This document shows positions 47,771-60,300 of a DNA stretch of 64,000 bases, one piece after another. This DNA is from Dryas octopetala. Taxonomy: Eukaryota; Streptophyta; Magnoliopsida; Rosales; Rosaceae. The notes under the pieces are model-generated. The model did no database searches and had not been told where the DNA came from. It saw only the letters and a list, made by a program, of their open reading frames with translations. The position numbers and the translations under genes are program-made. Each line of letters starts with the position of its first letter. Within the stretch, counting starts at the first letter, position 1. Where the stretch lies: assembly GCA_963921425.1 (NCBI GenBank), contig OY992833.1, forward strand, positions 26,212,698 to 26,276,697, read 5' to 3'.

Positions 47771-48560
47771 ATGTCACAGGCCCTATCGAATTTGAGCCTC
47801 TTTGTCCCAATGTCATCTGGGAGGATCAGACCCAAAAGTGTTGGTTACCCTGTCTTCTCAAAACCAATCAATGGGAGCGTGAAGGCCATGGGAGGCGATG
47901 CAAGAGACAATCTTGACCACTTGCAGAGGGTCAGCAAGCACCAGCAAGCCCAGCCCAAGAAGCGAGTCGCCAATCCAGCCCCACCCGTAGGTAACTCACT
48001 CACTCACTCACTAACCCAAAACCCCATCTCAAAATTACACAACTAGAAATGAAAGATTGGTTTTTGCAGGGTTGTGGGACCGATTTCCAACGGCGAGGAC
48101 GGTGCAGCAGATGATGGAGACAATGGAGAGAATGATGGACGACCCGTTTGCGTACTCGGGCGGGTCGTGGGCATCGTCACCGCTGCCAAGCGAGACGGGT
48201 GGGTACAGCAGGGGAAGGACGCCATGGGAGATCAAAGAAGCCGAGACGGAGTACAAGATGAGGTTCGACATGCCCGGGATGACCAAGCAGGATGTCAAGG
48301 TCTGGGTGGAGGAGAAAATGCTGGTTGTCAAAGCTGAGAAGGTGCCCAAGAAGAAGAATATTGATAAGGATCAAAATCAGGAAGAAGATGGTGATCAAGA
48401 GTGGTCTGCTAAGAGCTATGGCAGGTATAGCAGTAGAATTGCTCTGCCGGAGAATATTCAGTTTGAGAAGATTAAGGCTGAGGTTAAAGATGGGGTTTTG
48501 TATATTACCATTCCTAAAGCTACCAGCACTGCTAAGGTTTTGGACATTAATGTTGAATGA
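47771..48560 (+). CDS. HSP21: chloroplast small heat shock protein (HSP21-type)
   Basis: Two exons, 47771-47990 and 48070-48560 (GT-AG), 236 residues. The N-terminus (about 1-45, Ser-rich, no acidic residue until ~43) looks like a plastid transit peptide. Next comes the methionine-rich amphipathic stretch VQQMMETMERMMDD at about 85-98, a hallmark of plastid HSP21. The alpha-crystallin domain then runs from PWEIKEAETEYKMRFDMPGM (~125) to the C-terminal GVLYITIPKA. HSP21 is an ATP-independent holdase protecting thylakoid and stroma proteins during heat. An acidic/lysine-rich loop (KKKNIDKDQNQEEDGDQ) is longer than I expect in this domain. Heat-shock elements lie about 140 bp upstream. Confidence 0.92.
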
Positions 48561-48919
48561 TAAAATTCCTACATCTGTGATGGTCCTGATGGAGCAGAGG
48601 ATTACCTTTTTTTACTTAACAATTGTTTTGATTTCTAAGTTTTGAAGTGTATGAAGAGTTTGAACTGTGCAAGTAGGACGGTCTTTTATATTACTTTAGC
48701 ACAAAATTGCCTAAAGACCAAGAGCCAATCACATTAATGCCTTCCCTGCACAATCCATTTAACTACTCAACAGCAAATGTTGATCACATTGTTTTGAAAG
48801 TGAAAGACATCCTCATCCCTGGGATTTGAACTTAAGTGTGATGCCATTTACGGAGAGGAGCCTTCCGTACGAGGGAATGGCTTGTGGGATTTATGATTGA
48901 AATCGTTGATTTTTTAAAT
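48561..48919. other. HSP21 3' flank
   Basis: Presumed 3' UTR and spacer. No gene is seen. Confidence 0.35.
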
Positions 48920-49112
48920 CAATAATGCTATTTGTCCCACATTTTTTTTCCCACATTTGTATCCCACCTGATGTGTCATTACTTTACTGGAAGGGTATTT
49001 TTTTTTTCTTTTTTAAGTTTTATTTTTTAATTTGTAGTGTCCAATGTATGAATGTCATATAAGATGGTATGCAATTGTGGTATAAAAATGTGGTAAGTGT
49101 AGCATTACTGTT
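48920..49112. mobile_element. small MITE
   Basis: Facing ends aatgctatttgtcccacatt and the complement of ttgtggtataaaaatgtggtaagtgtagcatt define about 190 bp. A related copy is at about 29518-29640, sharing cattactttattgga and atgtatgaatgtcat. I could not fix a target duplication. Confidence 0.55.
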
Positions 49113-49446
49113 TTTAAATATTTATACGATGATCACTTATGCATAAATTTAGACAAATTGAATTAATTGTGACCAAAATAAAAAGATGGAAATAGTGATT
49201 TTGGTAAATAATTAAATAATTTTTTATATTCTTAATTTTTTGCAAAATTAAGTTTTAGAAAAAAAATGATTTTGATTATTAACTTATAATGTGGAGTGAT
49301 TTCTACAAGCTATATTTTATTATGTTTAAAATAAAGTATTTTTCAGCAAAATGACTTGCATTATAAACAATTAAACATGGTCTAATATTTTGAGTTCTAG
49401 ACTTCTAGGATAAAGGGGTCCCTAATCTGGAATTTGGGTTTAGGAA

Positions 49447-49973
49447 GGGGGGGACTATTTAGATCACCCTAAAGGACTGAGTTGACCACCTTTTCATTTG
49501 TTTGTTTTTTTTATTTTTTTTTTATTTTACCCTTGAATAAAAAAAATAAAAAAAATCATGTTTCTAAATTTGGCCAGCCACCCATTCCACTGTCAGCACG
49601 ACCCCATCCTTCCTCATTGTTGGCGTGACCTCAGCTCGATTTCCTTTATTTTTTTCTCTTTCGTCTCTCTGCCTTCCTCTCTTTGTGTCCCTCCTTCACC
49701 GGACCACTATGGGTGGTCGGTGTGATCCCCGATCTAATGGTCTATGAGGTTGTGCCAGCCACCCATGGTGGTCCGGTGAGGGAAGGAGGCAGAGAGGTGG
49801 AAAAGAGAGAAGGGATATGGGAGGTGGGGTTGCACTAGTCAAATTGGAAAAATTAGTTTTTTTTTTTTTTTAATGCAAGGGCTAAATAGGAAAAAATAGG
49901 CAAAAAAAATAAGAGGGTAGTCAATTCAGTTCTTTTGGGTGATTTGAATAGTCCCCCCCCCCCCCCCCCCCCC
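49447..49973. mobile_element. MULE-like MITE ending in a C-tract
   Basis: The left end GGGGGGGACTATTTAGATCA and the complement of the right end (GGGGGGGACTATTCAAATCA) pair over about 45 bp. The right end carries an expanded run of 21 C (49953-49973). The interior has a second inverted pair around 'accggaccact' and 'ggtggtccggtg'. No convincing target duplication was found, perhaps because of the C-tract. Confidence 0.7.
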
Positions 49974-51056
49974 GGGATATAGTATTTGAGGTCTCACGTG
50001 CAGGTCTTGAGTTTGTGGTTCTCAGTCTAAAGCATTTGGCCTATTATTTTGGGTTTGAAGCCTCAAGTCATGAGTCTAAGGTTTTGGGTCTGGATTTTGA
50101 GGTTGGCCAAAAAAAAAAGAAAAAGAAGTCTCAAATCATGAGTCTAAAGTTTTGGGTTTCGAATTTGAGATGTGATGACATAGTTTCAAGTCTAAAAAAT
50201 TGAATAAACTCTCGTTAAATGAAATTTAAAATAAAACTCAAATCTCATCCTTCTAAAATTAACACATCTCATTTCCAAATAAAATTGCAAGATCAAATTG
50301 TAAAATATTTATTTAACCCCAATGTCGCCTCTAATAAGGGACAAACTTACATTATATGGACAAAATCCAAAGCCGTTGTGAAACCTCTATAATTAGACTG
50401 ATTTGTCTGTCTTGCACTGAGGGGTTCAAATTCAAAATCAACGATTATAATTAAAGAAATGCAAATCAACGATAAAATTAAAAAAAATGTATGGTTTGTC
50501 TGAATTAGCTAATAAATTAAAGTGTGAGATTCTGTCCATAAAATTTAAAAAGGTCCACGCATAATGCACATTATACACGTCCGAAACAAGTCAAGAAAAG
50601 AAGAACTAGACGTTGGAGCCAAAGCTTTTATTTTCCAACTAGTGGGGCCCAAGTCACACACTCCATTTGTCCATCACATAAAAAGTTGCTACTTTTAACG
50701 TTGGATCCATAGAAATGCAAAAAAAATTCCAAGAAAATAAAGAAGGAAAATAAAACCTGTGCTTTTTAAGGCAATCAAAAAACCCGCACACACTGACTCT
50801 GTCTCTCACAAAAAAAAGCTTCCTTTTTCTGCACATCTTGGGGTATAAACCAAACCAAACATGAAATGGACCCAAGAAGGCGCCTTTGCTTTGCTTGAGT
50901 TGGGATTCAAATTTATTGCCAAATATTGAATGAAACCCTTGGAGGGATTGATTTCATTCCAGAAAACAAGACTCTGTCTGTGACTTTGTGTGACGGCTCA
51001 GAAAGAGAGAGAGTGAAAGTGTAAGTGGCATTGTTTTCAAATTGAAGAAGTTTTAG
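49974..51056. other. spacer and WVD2-like promoter
   Basis: 49980-50200 is made of imperfect 'gagtctaaggttttgggt' repeats. The last few hundred bases, including a GA-rich leader (cagaaagagagagagtgaaag at ~51000), should be the promoter and 5' UTR of the next gene. Confidence 0.4.
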
Positions 51057-54000
51057 ATGGGTGAATCAGCCTGCTTAGTGAGATCGTTCTCTCACCCTTC
51101 CGAGTCTTCCCATGAAGTCAAAGAGGTGCGTCCTTGCAAAATTTCCCATTTCTTGGATTTATCTTTAATGGGTCTTGATCCAATTGCTTTGTTTTATCCG
51201 TATTGTGGTTTGTTTGTCTGCTCAGAAATTGTGGAAAAACGATAACTTTGGAATGGGTATGGATAAATTAGAGTTTTAGTTATAGCCATTAGCCATTCCG
51301 TTTGTGGTTTAGGGGCCGTAGTGTTAGCGTTTCGGCGGTTCGTGGGTTTCCATAGGTTGCCTTCAGTTGTTGGTTTCGTTCGGTTTATTCCTAATATTGC
51401 GTTATTGCTTTAGTTATTGAGAAGATAGAGTGAGAGAGAGGGCCTTTTAATATGCCTAATCAAAAAGCAACTCTTTCAACCAGTTTTGTTATCTTAGATT
51501 ACAGTGATTGAGCTTCAATAATTTTTCATTACATTCTCTAAGATTACAGCAGTGAGCACCTTCATGGTGGTTTAAATGTCATGTTATCTCTCAAGTTTCT
51601 TGTTGAAACAATGCAATTTTCTCTTTGGATGTATTTGCAGGGGGACCCTCTTCGTGCCCTCGGTGAATCAATCTCCTTCGGTAGATATATGTCCGAACCT
51701 CTTGATTGGGAAAAGTATTCAGCGTTTTCCCAAAACCGCTACTTAGAAGAAGTTGAGAAGTTCTCCAAGCCAGGCTCTGTTGCTCAGAAGAAAGCTTATT
51801 TTGAAGCTCACTACAAGAGAAAAGCTGCTGAGAAAGCAGCAGCATTGCTTGAGGCGAAAAATGCAGGTGCCAGTACTGTTTTGGAGTCAGCAACTATGTA
51901 CAAAGGTTGTGACAGCTCCTCTGTTGACGTAAAGTCAGCAAATGGAGAGAGCCACATGGTCATTAATAAACAAGAGGAAAATATTGTTCCAAATTCTGAG
52001 GTAGTATACTCGGCAGCTGATGTGAATGGCCATAATCCGAATGCTGAAGGGAATCGATTGGAAATTGCCAAGGTTGAAGGAACCGAGGCGGTGATTCAAG
52101 AAAGTGTTAAGGTGGAGAATTCTGTTCAGGTTGATATGGAGAACTCTATTGAGGTTGAGATGGAGAATTCTATTCAGGTTGAAATCTCAAACCAATTTGA
52201 AAATGATAATGACCAAAATAAGATTGTTGCTATCCAAGAAGAGAAGATGCCAACTAAGGTAAATTTTTGAGTTTGCCCTTGCGTTTATTTTTTAAATTGC
52301 TTGATCCTTTTTTTTTGCACCACTCCAACTGTTATCATCTTATTGATCCTGCAGGAAGCTGCTGGCGAGGAGAATCTAGCTTCAACAAGCAAGAAAAGAT
52401 TGATGAACTCTTCCTCAAGGTTATCTACTCAAGGTAGAGCATCAAAGGTCCCATTGTCTCCTTCCAAACAAGCAACTCGTGTGCAAACTATAAATAGGAA
52501 TGGTGCTAACCCAAAGGGTAAGAAGTTTGAGACAGATTTAGTTGACAAGAGGAGATTAACTACAAAATCACTCCACATGTCAATGCATTTCACTTCTCAT
52601 GCTGGTGAAAGCAGTAAAAGAACTTCACCAGTCCTGGAGAAGATCAGAAACTTAGGAATTAAGACAACTGTGCTTAGTGCTTCCATAAACAGTTCAGTTT
52701 CTCTGCAAACTACAACTAGGGTATGTACTGTTCTTACCAACTTTCTTTATTATATATTTATTCTTCATTCATCATATTTGTGTGACCATCTGTGTGCACA
52801 AATGCACACATGTTACATTCCTGTGATATTTCCAATAGGGAAAAATTGTTGACACTTCTAAGACGATTTTTATTTGCAAACTTCAGGCATCTATTAATGG
52901 GGTATTAAAGAAACCTTCGGTAAACCCATGGTCCAAGGATAGAAGGTATCTTGCTTTCTATTTTACATGTCCACGAAATACACCACTACATTGAGTACTC
53001 TAACTTACATGATCATTTATATTATATACAGGGCAAAAACATCACTTAATAAGTCAGTAGCAGGAGGAATAATTGCAGATGGGATGTTGAAATCCGCCAC
53101 AAAAGAGTAAGAATTCTAATGACATGGCTCGAAGGTTTTTGTTTATGTAGGCTGTGTGGATTGCTACCTAAATTGGTTGTGCTATTGCTACATCTCACTT
53201 TGTTTATAAGGAACTAATTACTTAACAGGCATAATTAATTACCTAGTATTCTGAGTTTGTTGTCTATATGAACCAAAATAGTTAGTAACTAGTTTACAGA
53301 GGAACTGCTGACAAATTTATAAACTTATGGAACTGATTGTTTGGCAGACGATCTTTTACTGCAAGCAAACCAAGATCTCCTATCAAATGCTGTCCTTTTA
53401 GCCTTAGGAGTGAAGAAAGAGCAGCAAAACGTAAAGAGGCAAGATTCAGTATTAAAGTTTCTTATTTCGTCATCATGCCATGGCTCATTAATTCATTAAA
53501 TATTTATGGCTTTTCTTATTTAGTTTTTCTTTACTTCATTTGCTATGCCAGTTCCTTCAGAGGCTGGAAGAGAAGAAAAATGGAAAGGAGGCTGAAGATA
53601 AGCAGCTGCAAATGAGATCTAATAAGGTTAATTTCTTATGACTATACTTCATTGTTGACTAGTAATTTTCAGTCACTATTTGCATGAAGTTTGGTGTAAC
53701 TTGGTAAATGCCTTGCTTGGGTGCTGGGGTAATTTGAAAAGGTGTAAAATACACAATAGTGTTCAGGAATCTAATGATTGGAGATGATTGGAGGATTATT
53801 TACAAAAGTTGCCCAAGTTCAGAGTATAGGTTATCCCAGGCTTGTGGAAGTTTTCCTTTGATCTATTTAGTTATTACAGAGGGGATTTTTACTGAGGGGG
53901 TTGCTTCTTCTTGGAGTTTTGCTAACAGCACAAGTGGCATAAGACATGTGCAAACAGCACACTGGTGATTGGGTGATATGCTATGTAGAATGACCTGATT

Positions 54001-54764
54001 ATTTCCACGTAAAACTTGTGAGCAGAAATTAGTGCAAGTTGAAACTTTGTAATGCTTTCTTTTTGTTTCTTTTATTTTTACTTTTTGCTTGGTCAAACCC
54101 TTTAATGTTACGCTTAAAGAAAGAAATATCTTATGCAGGAAAAAGCAGTGCGGGATGTTAAAAAATTGCGTCAGAGCACTGGCTTAAAAGCTAAACTAAA
54201 TGAAGATCTGTCTTCTGGATCCCAATTGTTAAGTAATCACTTGAAGAAGGTATACACATTTTCTTCCAAAATTTGTTTATGTAAGGTGCTATCTTTTTGG
54301 ACTGCATGTAAAGTGCTATATCATACTACAATTACGCATTAAAGCATACTATATCATACTGCATTAAAGCATGTATTAGAACTGCAGTAAATGCTTTTTA
54401 ACAGTGTCTGGAAAGTGTCTACAGCGATTTTAGTTTTTGAAGCAATGTCTACTACTACTCTTTGTTTGGTTACTTACAAGGGGAAGCCTTGAGTCTTTAA
54501 CCTTTCCATTTTATCGCATCAATTACTTTTTCATTAATAGAGGACATGTATTTCTTGCAGATCCCTCCAACATGGCCCCAGTCACAAAAACTCGGGAGGC
54601 TGTCAACTCCCAGCAAGGTCCTTGACCCAAGCTGCCGGCCTTCAGTCAATTCTTACAGCTCCAAGGGTGCCACACAAAAATATAACCCTAGCACAAATAG
54701 ATCGGTCACTTCCCTTTCGAAGAAGAAGGCTCGTGAGAATTCTTCTCCCAATATCCAGAGTTGA
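51057..54764 (+). CDS. TPX2-family microtubule-associated protein, WVD2-like
   Basis: Nine exons: 51057-51125, 51641-52258, 52355-52720, 52887-52945, 53032-53106, 53348-53438, 53552-53626, 54139-54249 and 54561-54764; 555 residues. The N-terminal ISFGRYMSEPLDWEKYSAFS and YLEEVEKFSKPGSVAQKKAY are typical of WVD2-like 7-type proteins. The C-terminal TPX2 region runs from CPFSLRSEERAAKRKE through FLQRLEEKKNGKEAEDK to the IPPTWPQSQKLGR motif. Family members bind and bundle cortical microtubules and shape anisotropic growth. Intron 6 appears to use a GC donor (gag|gcaaga at 53439). Read-through to a weak GT at 53460 would add seven residues (ARFSIK..). Tail-to-tail with the response regulator. Confidence 0.88.
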
Positions 54765-55631
54765 GAGGTTCTAGTGTAGGAATGAATATGCATGGAGATT
54801 GAGAGACCCAGCCAGTTACCACCTAGAGCTACTTTCTGTAACCATGCAATATGGAGAAAGAAAATATGTGAGAGCAGGTTTTCTTCTTGGGTGGGGGGCG
54901 GATTTGTTGAGAGGTCTGTCAATTAGAAGTCAAGTTTTGTAGGGCCATATTTTATTTCTCTGTTTGTTTCTTTTGTTCTTGGTAGTTGTAAATAGATTCT
55001 ACCCGTCCTGGTCGTGAGAAGATCTATATTAAATATACAAAATTAGAATGATTGCATAGTTTGGTTGTGCCACGTGGACATCTTTATTATTATTATTTTT
55101 AATTTTCTCCATGTGGTCACTATAGATTTGGAAGGATGAACCTGTTATGGTACCTTGCAGGTTTGCAATGCATCAGTAATTTTCCTATCCATATATTGTC
55201 ACCAAGAGTTAATGAACAAATACCTGAAGCTATGCCAAGTTTGATTCTTTCCACAAAATACAAAGACGTTATGTTTGGCTGGTTTTTAATTGAAATTATT
55301 TCTCGTATCATAATTTGTGAGGACAATGTATGTTATGCAGTTACAGCCCATAAAAACATTATCTGCCATGCAGCATACTTCCCTACATGCGTATAGAGAT
55401 ACAAGAAATCTAATGCAAATCCCATCCATATTAAAGAAGCAAAATTATTATGCTAGAGTTTGCCATAACCCCTACTATAAACATTTCAACATTCAAATCC
55501 AAACTGGTCAGAGATAACATGCAGATCCACTAAGTTGGACACTTAACTTATATTGGTTTACCAAACAGAAATAGCTAAGGATCATTCTTCATTGAAGATG
55601 TGCAAAAGAGCAGGGCTGGGAAAGAGTCAGG
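54765..55631. other. tail-to-tail spacer
   Basis: 867 bp between two convergent genes; it should hold both 3' UTRs. No other gene is seen. Confidence 0.45.
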
Positions 55632-58600
55632 TCATGTTATGAATAGACCTGCATCTACGACAGAATATTCTGATGGGTCACTTGGATACTCATAGCCAGA
55701 TCTCAGTGCATCATACAAGTGAGGAGGAATGTCAGTAAGAAGTGCAGCAGGATCATTAAAATCCAAAAAATCTATATTTTCAAGTCCACCATAATCACCT
55801 TGATTCCAACAAATTTGCAAGTCATTGTCCAAAGAAGCGAAAGGTGACCCACTTCCCAAGATTAGGTTCTTTTGGGCAGCTTCCAAGTCAGTAATGTAAC
55901 TGAGATTGAAGCCCTGATTTTTCATTCTTGATGTACTGGTGGAAATGCGCTCAAAAACTTGAGGGTCTACCACACAGCTCTTGGTTTGATCAGGAAAAGA
56001 GTCTGTTACACTTATTGTTGGACTTGCATGGCTAACATGATTGTTTCTGTACTCAGCATATGAAGGTTTACTCTTAATGGCGGCAGTTATATCTTCCTCC
56101 ACAATAGAAGGTCTAGAAGGTCTTGAACTAATGGAAGGAATTGACTGTAGTTGATCAGCTTGGAAGTGCTTCTGTGGACCAGGCAGTGATGGCTTGCTGA
56201 AGCCATTATCTAACTGAATAAGTGGCTTGTGTTCTTCTTTCAATTGAATTTCACTCCAAGAATACTTTGTTGGGATAGTGGAACTAAATGTTGTGAAGTT
56301 TAGTTCAGATTCTGATGATGCAAAAGAATGATTGGTGCCCTTCTGTGAACTCCTGATCTTCTGAGAATCGGGAACGTTGCCAATTAAACCTTTATTGGTT
56401 TCTGCATAAGTCTCCATGTGTGAACTCCTGGTCTTCTGAGAATCAGGAATATTTCCAGTCAAACCTCTCTTGGGTTCTGCTACAGGCTCCGAGATAATCC
56501 TCTTTATATCTCCTTCATGGATCTTTGGATCCACACTCTGAGAAACTAAGTTATTGCCAGAAAATCTGTAGCTGCCATTTGCAACATCATTTTGTTGAAG
56601 GTTGATTGAATTCTGAAGGCTAAAGATTCCTTGAGGATCTTTTGAGGAATAATCAGAATGCTTAATCCCACCAGAAGAAGATTTAAGATCATTTTCTTTT
56701 TGCAGCCTACTCAAGTAGAGCCGATACTTCTGCACAGGAAAGATTCTCCATGAGAATAATCATGCCAGGCAAACATATAACAAACTTTTTATATTTGTCT
56801 TCTCCTATTTTCCTAATCATATGTTTGCAGGCAGAGTAGACTGTGTTCCATACAATTTGTAGAATACAATAATATTTGGGTGATAAGAAAATAACTACAT
56901 CTACTTTACAGAAAAGTAGAGAGAAAGAAATCAGTCAACACGGATAAGATCAAGAATTATTGTCCATCCACAAGAATTACATCTACTTCAGGTGACATAC
57001 CAGCATGTATAATATCAGGAAAAGAAAATCATAAACATTAGATTGTTATTAAAAGAGTGATACTTTCTTAGAGAAGGGATGATTACAATAACTTCTTCTT
57101 ACATCTGTCAAAATTTTGAAAAACAAGACAGACCAAACAAATGGGAGTAAAAATCTGTTCTCACTATATATACCATTGGATAGAATACATAAGTCAATTA
57201 TTGAGTGCGGTGTATTCTGGCTATCAAAATACCATTATGAAAGTGCTGCAGTGTACAAAACCTACTAGATATGAATTTTAGATGTTATCAGCAGAAAGAC
57301 TTAAAAGTGAGATATCTACCTGCAAGTGGCTAGCAACATTTTCTCTTGTCAACCAAGGTACATTCATCAGGTCAAGTATTTTCTTCGGACCAACTTCTGC
57401 CAAACAGACATTATACATCATCGCTCTGTAGAAACATAATAAAGATAGTGGCTATATCATTGGAAAACAACACAAATGGCAAACAGACTTTTGAAAAGTA
57501 GCATGATATATATATATATATATATAAGTTCATGATGGTGACAAAAAAGGAAAAGCTCTATTAGCTTTATTAGCGACAAATATACTTACTGTCAAATCCA
57601 ATCTGATGTACCGCCTTTACAAATTTCTGATGAAGATCTACAGACCAAACTACTCTAGCTTTTTTGGTAGATGACGAATCACCAAAGTCTTTGTCATCAT
57701 ATTTGTTTTCGGCATCCTTTCTTTTTCTTGATGAAGTGAAGTCTTCTGCACTAAGCAAGTATCCATCTTCATACAGATCTGATCCATTTCTTGTCAAATG
57801 AATACCTTCAATACTTTCATGACTCTCGATGTCTCTTATCTCATGTATCTTTTTTCTGAAGACATGCTGCCATATATTTCGTAGTTCTTTCATTCTTATT
57901 GGCTTAAGAAGATAATCGCATGCTCCATGTTGAACACCTTTCATTACCCTACTCGTTTCTCCATCAACAGACATCACTGTACAGGTACAGAATTTATGAT
58001 TTGTCAGAAACTAAATGGCAAAAGGAAACTTTGCTATTGAAAACAAAACTTTATATGCCAATGGCAGAGTACTTACTAATTACTGGAAGATCCATCTCAA
58101 GTCCAACATGCTCGAGAAGTTTAAAACCGTCCATGTCAGGCATGTTCACATCGCTGATTACAATGTCATATCCATCTTTCTTTTCACGAAGCAAGTTTAA
58201 AGCATCTATTGCCAAACCGCATGTAGTCACTGAATCACAGGAAAAAAAATGTCAGAATTACTGAAAATTTGATGCTGTCATCATAGAGTGGGTTGGAAGC
58301 TGAATATATTTTATGACTGGCTACAGTCATTCTGTATAATAGTCAGACAAAAAAAAAAATTCAGTATGACAGACAAAATTCCTTTACTGAACAAGCCGAA
58401 CTTTATAAAGACTTGAAAAGAAAAATGAATCATCCAGCATTACAAATATAAATCTTCTCTATCTTGATTAGACCATGTACAAGAAAGCATGCATGAGAAC
58501 ATCCCCCATATAATCATAGGAACTGACTGAAGCTATGACTGTAAGAGGAAGTTCAGAGAAATGTACTCCAATTTCCTGTGAGGTACTACAAAAATTTTAT

Positions 58601-59796
58601 TGAGCGAACATTATAGAACATAAAAGTATGATTAGGATATCAAAAAGCCCTCTTTAAATCGACATGGCAAGATTGGGAATATAAGAGGGATTTATCATTG
58701 CTAAGAAGGCCTGTGATGGCACTAGTTGAAACAAAGATATAAACGAAAATGTACCAAAGGAGGGTCGAAATCAGAAATCCAAGAATGGATGAAGGATTTG
58801 AGTAGTATCTAACCATGACCATTTTTCCATACAACTCATCTGGATAAGAATTATACAAGTACACTATTAGAGGCACCAAAGAATACTCCTGTTGCCTGAG
58901 ATTGACCAACTTTAGGAAAACTTTTCAAAATAAAAACATCAAACAAAAATTTTCCCCTCATCTAAGCATTTATATTTGATTGAGAAATAAATATTCAACA
59001 TTCAAACCAGCTAATAGAGGAAACACCTTGTACCCAATTGTCCTGCTATCACATTATCATTATCCTCCATAACAGCCTGTAGAAGTGTACAAATTAAAAA
59101 GTCCGGCTGATACTCCTGGTATGCATTCAAGCACACCCAATCAGTAGATTGATGAAGGGGTAGACAATAAAATACTCTTCTCATCTAAATCCTGATAACT
59201 CTGATAATCAATTTGCTTATTTGAAACTGAAATATCTAATTTGTTGCTTCAAAAAAGTAAAAAATAAAAATCCTAGCACTCCAAAATTATCAAATAAGAT
59301 CAGAAGTCCATCAAGAACCGCAACAGTAATTCACAAAAGCATCATCAGCCAGCCCCAGACAAACTTCTACACCAATTTCACTGCTATGCATGGGATATTG
59401 TCCTAATACCTTCACATAAAGCATGAATACTGAATTCTACATGCATAGAGTACCCAGATAAACATTTTTAAAGAAAATTATGTAACAAAGCACCAAAATA
59501 GAAATGAAGCATACCCACGTACCCTTCACCCTTGGAGTCCAAAATTAACCCATAACTTCAAAAACCCATAACAAATAATTGAAAAGGCAAAATAGAGAGA
59601 GAACATAAAGCTTTAGAGAATGATTGGAACAGAGGAATAGTGACAAATACAGAGTTAGCGTAAAATAACCTTCATAGGAGCACTTCTTGAGCATCTTTTC
59701 TAAGATCTTAAGCCAAGTGGGATCATCGTCGACGACGAGAACACGGAGACCAGCCGGAAACGAATCGTTTCGAGGAGAAGCGAAGCTACTCTCCAT
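55632..59796 (-). CDS. ARR11: type-B response regulator, ARR11-like
   Basis: Five exons on the minus strand: 59670-59796, 58077-58229, 57590-57976, 57320-57396 and 55632-56729; 613 residues. The receiver domain has the acidic pair Asp23/Asp24, phospho-acceptor Asp69 ([14 protein letters not shown]) and Lys118 (YLLKPI). A GARP (Myb-like) DNA-binding domain follows, [20 protein letters not shown] to [19 protein letters not shown], spread over exons 3-5. The C-terminal half is Ser/Gln/Asn-rich and acidic at its end ([13 protein letters not shown]), as in activation domains. Type-B regulators receive phosphate through the cytokinin His-to-Asp relay and activate cytokinin response genes in the nucleus. 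Intron 1 is 1.44 kb. I favour the ARR11 subgroup. Confidence 0.92.
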
Positions 59797-60300
59797 GAGG
59801 GAAAAAAGTTAAAGATGGGAAGAGTTGAGATTGAAGTGGAGGGGGTAGAGTGGGGACTTACAGCTCAAATGAGACTATATAACTGAGGACTGTCTCTGAG
59901 TTTAAAAAATTGGTTTTTCTTTGGATTTTATGGGAAGCGTTTAGAGAGAGAGAGAGAGAGCCCACGAATATTTGGCGCCGGATAGCTAACGGTCCCAGTG
60001 GCTCACGTTAGCCTTTAACTACCTTTTGGTTTTTACCCTTTTTGTCTCACAACCCCAACAATAGTTTGTATGGGGGTTTTGATTAAAAAGAAGAAAAAGA
60101 TAACAACTTTTTACTGAGGAAGAAATGAAGAATATGGGAAAGAGAAAAAAGATGGTAACTTTGTGAAATTGGGGGTAGAATCTTAGGTTAACCAGAATAC
60201 CAGATAAAGAGGTAGAATCAAAACGTGGGGTGTGAAAGAATGTTTGAATGAATAAGGCAAAAGTCAAAGATTTGACCTACAAACAGATTGAACAGTAGAA
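59797..60300 (-). promoter_or_regulatory. response regulator promoter/leader
   Basis: Upstream of the ARR gene. A GA tract lies at 59945-59960, about 150 bp before the start; GA/CT runs are common in plant leaders. No clear TATA box. Confidence 0.35.
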
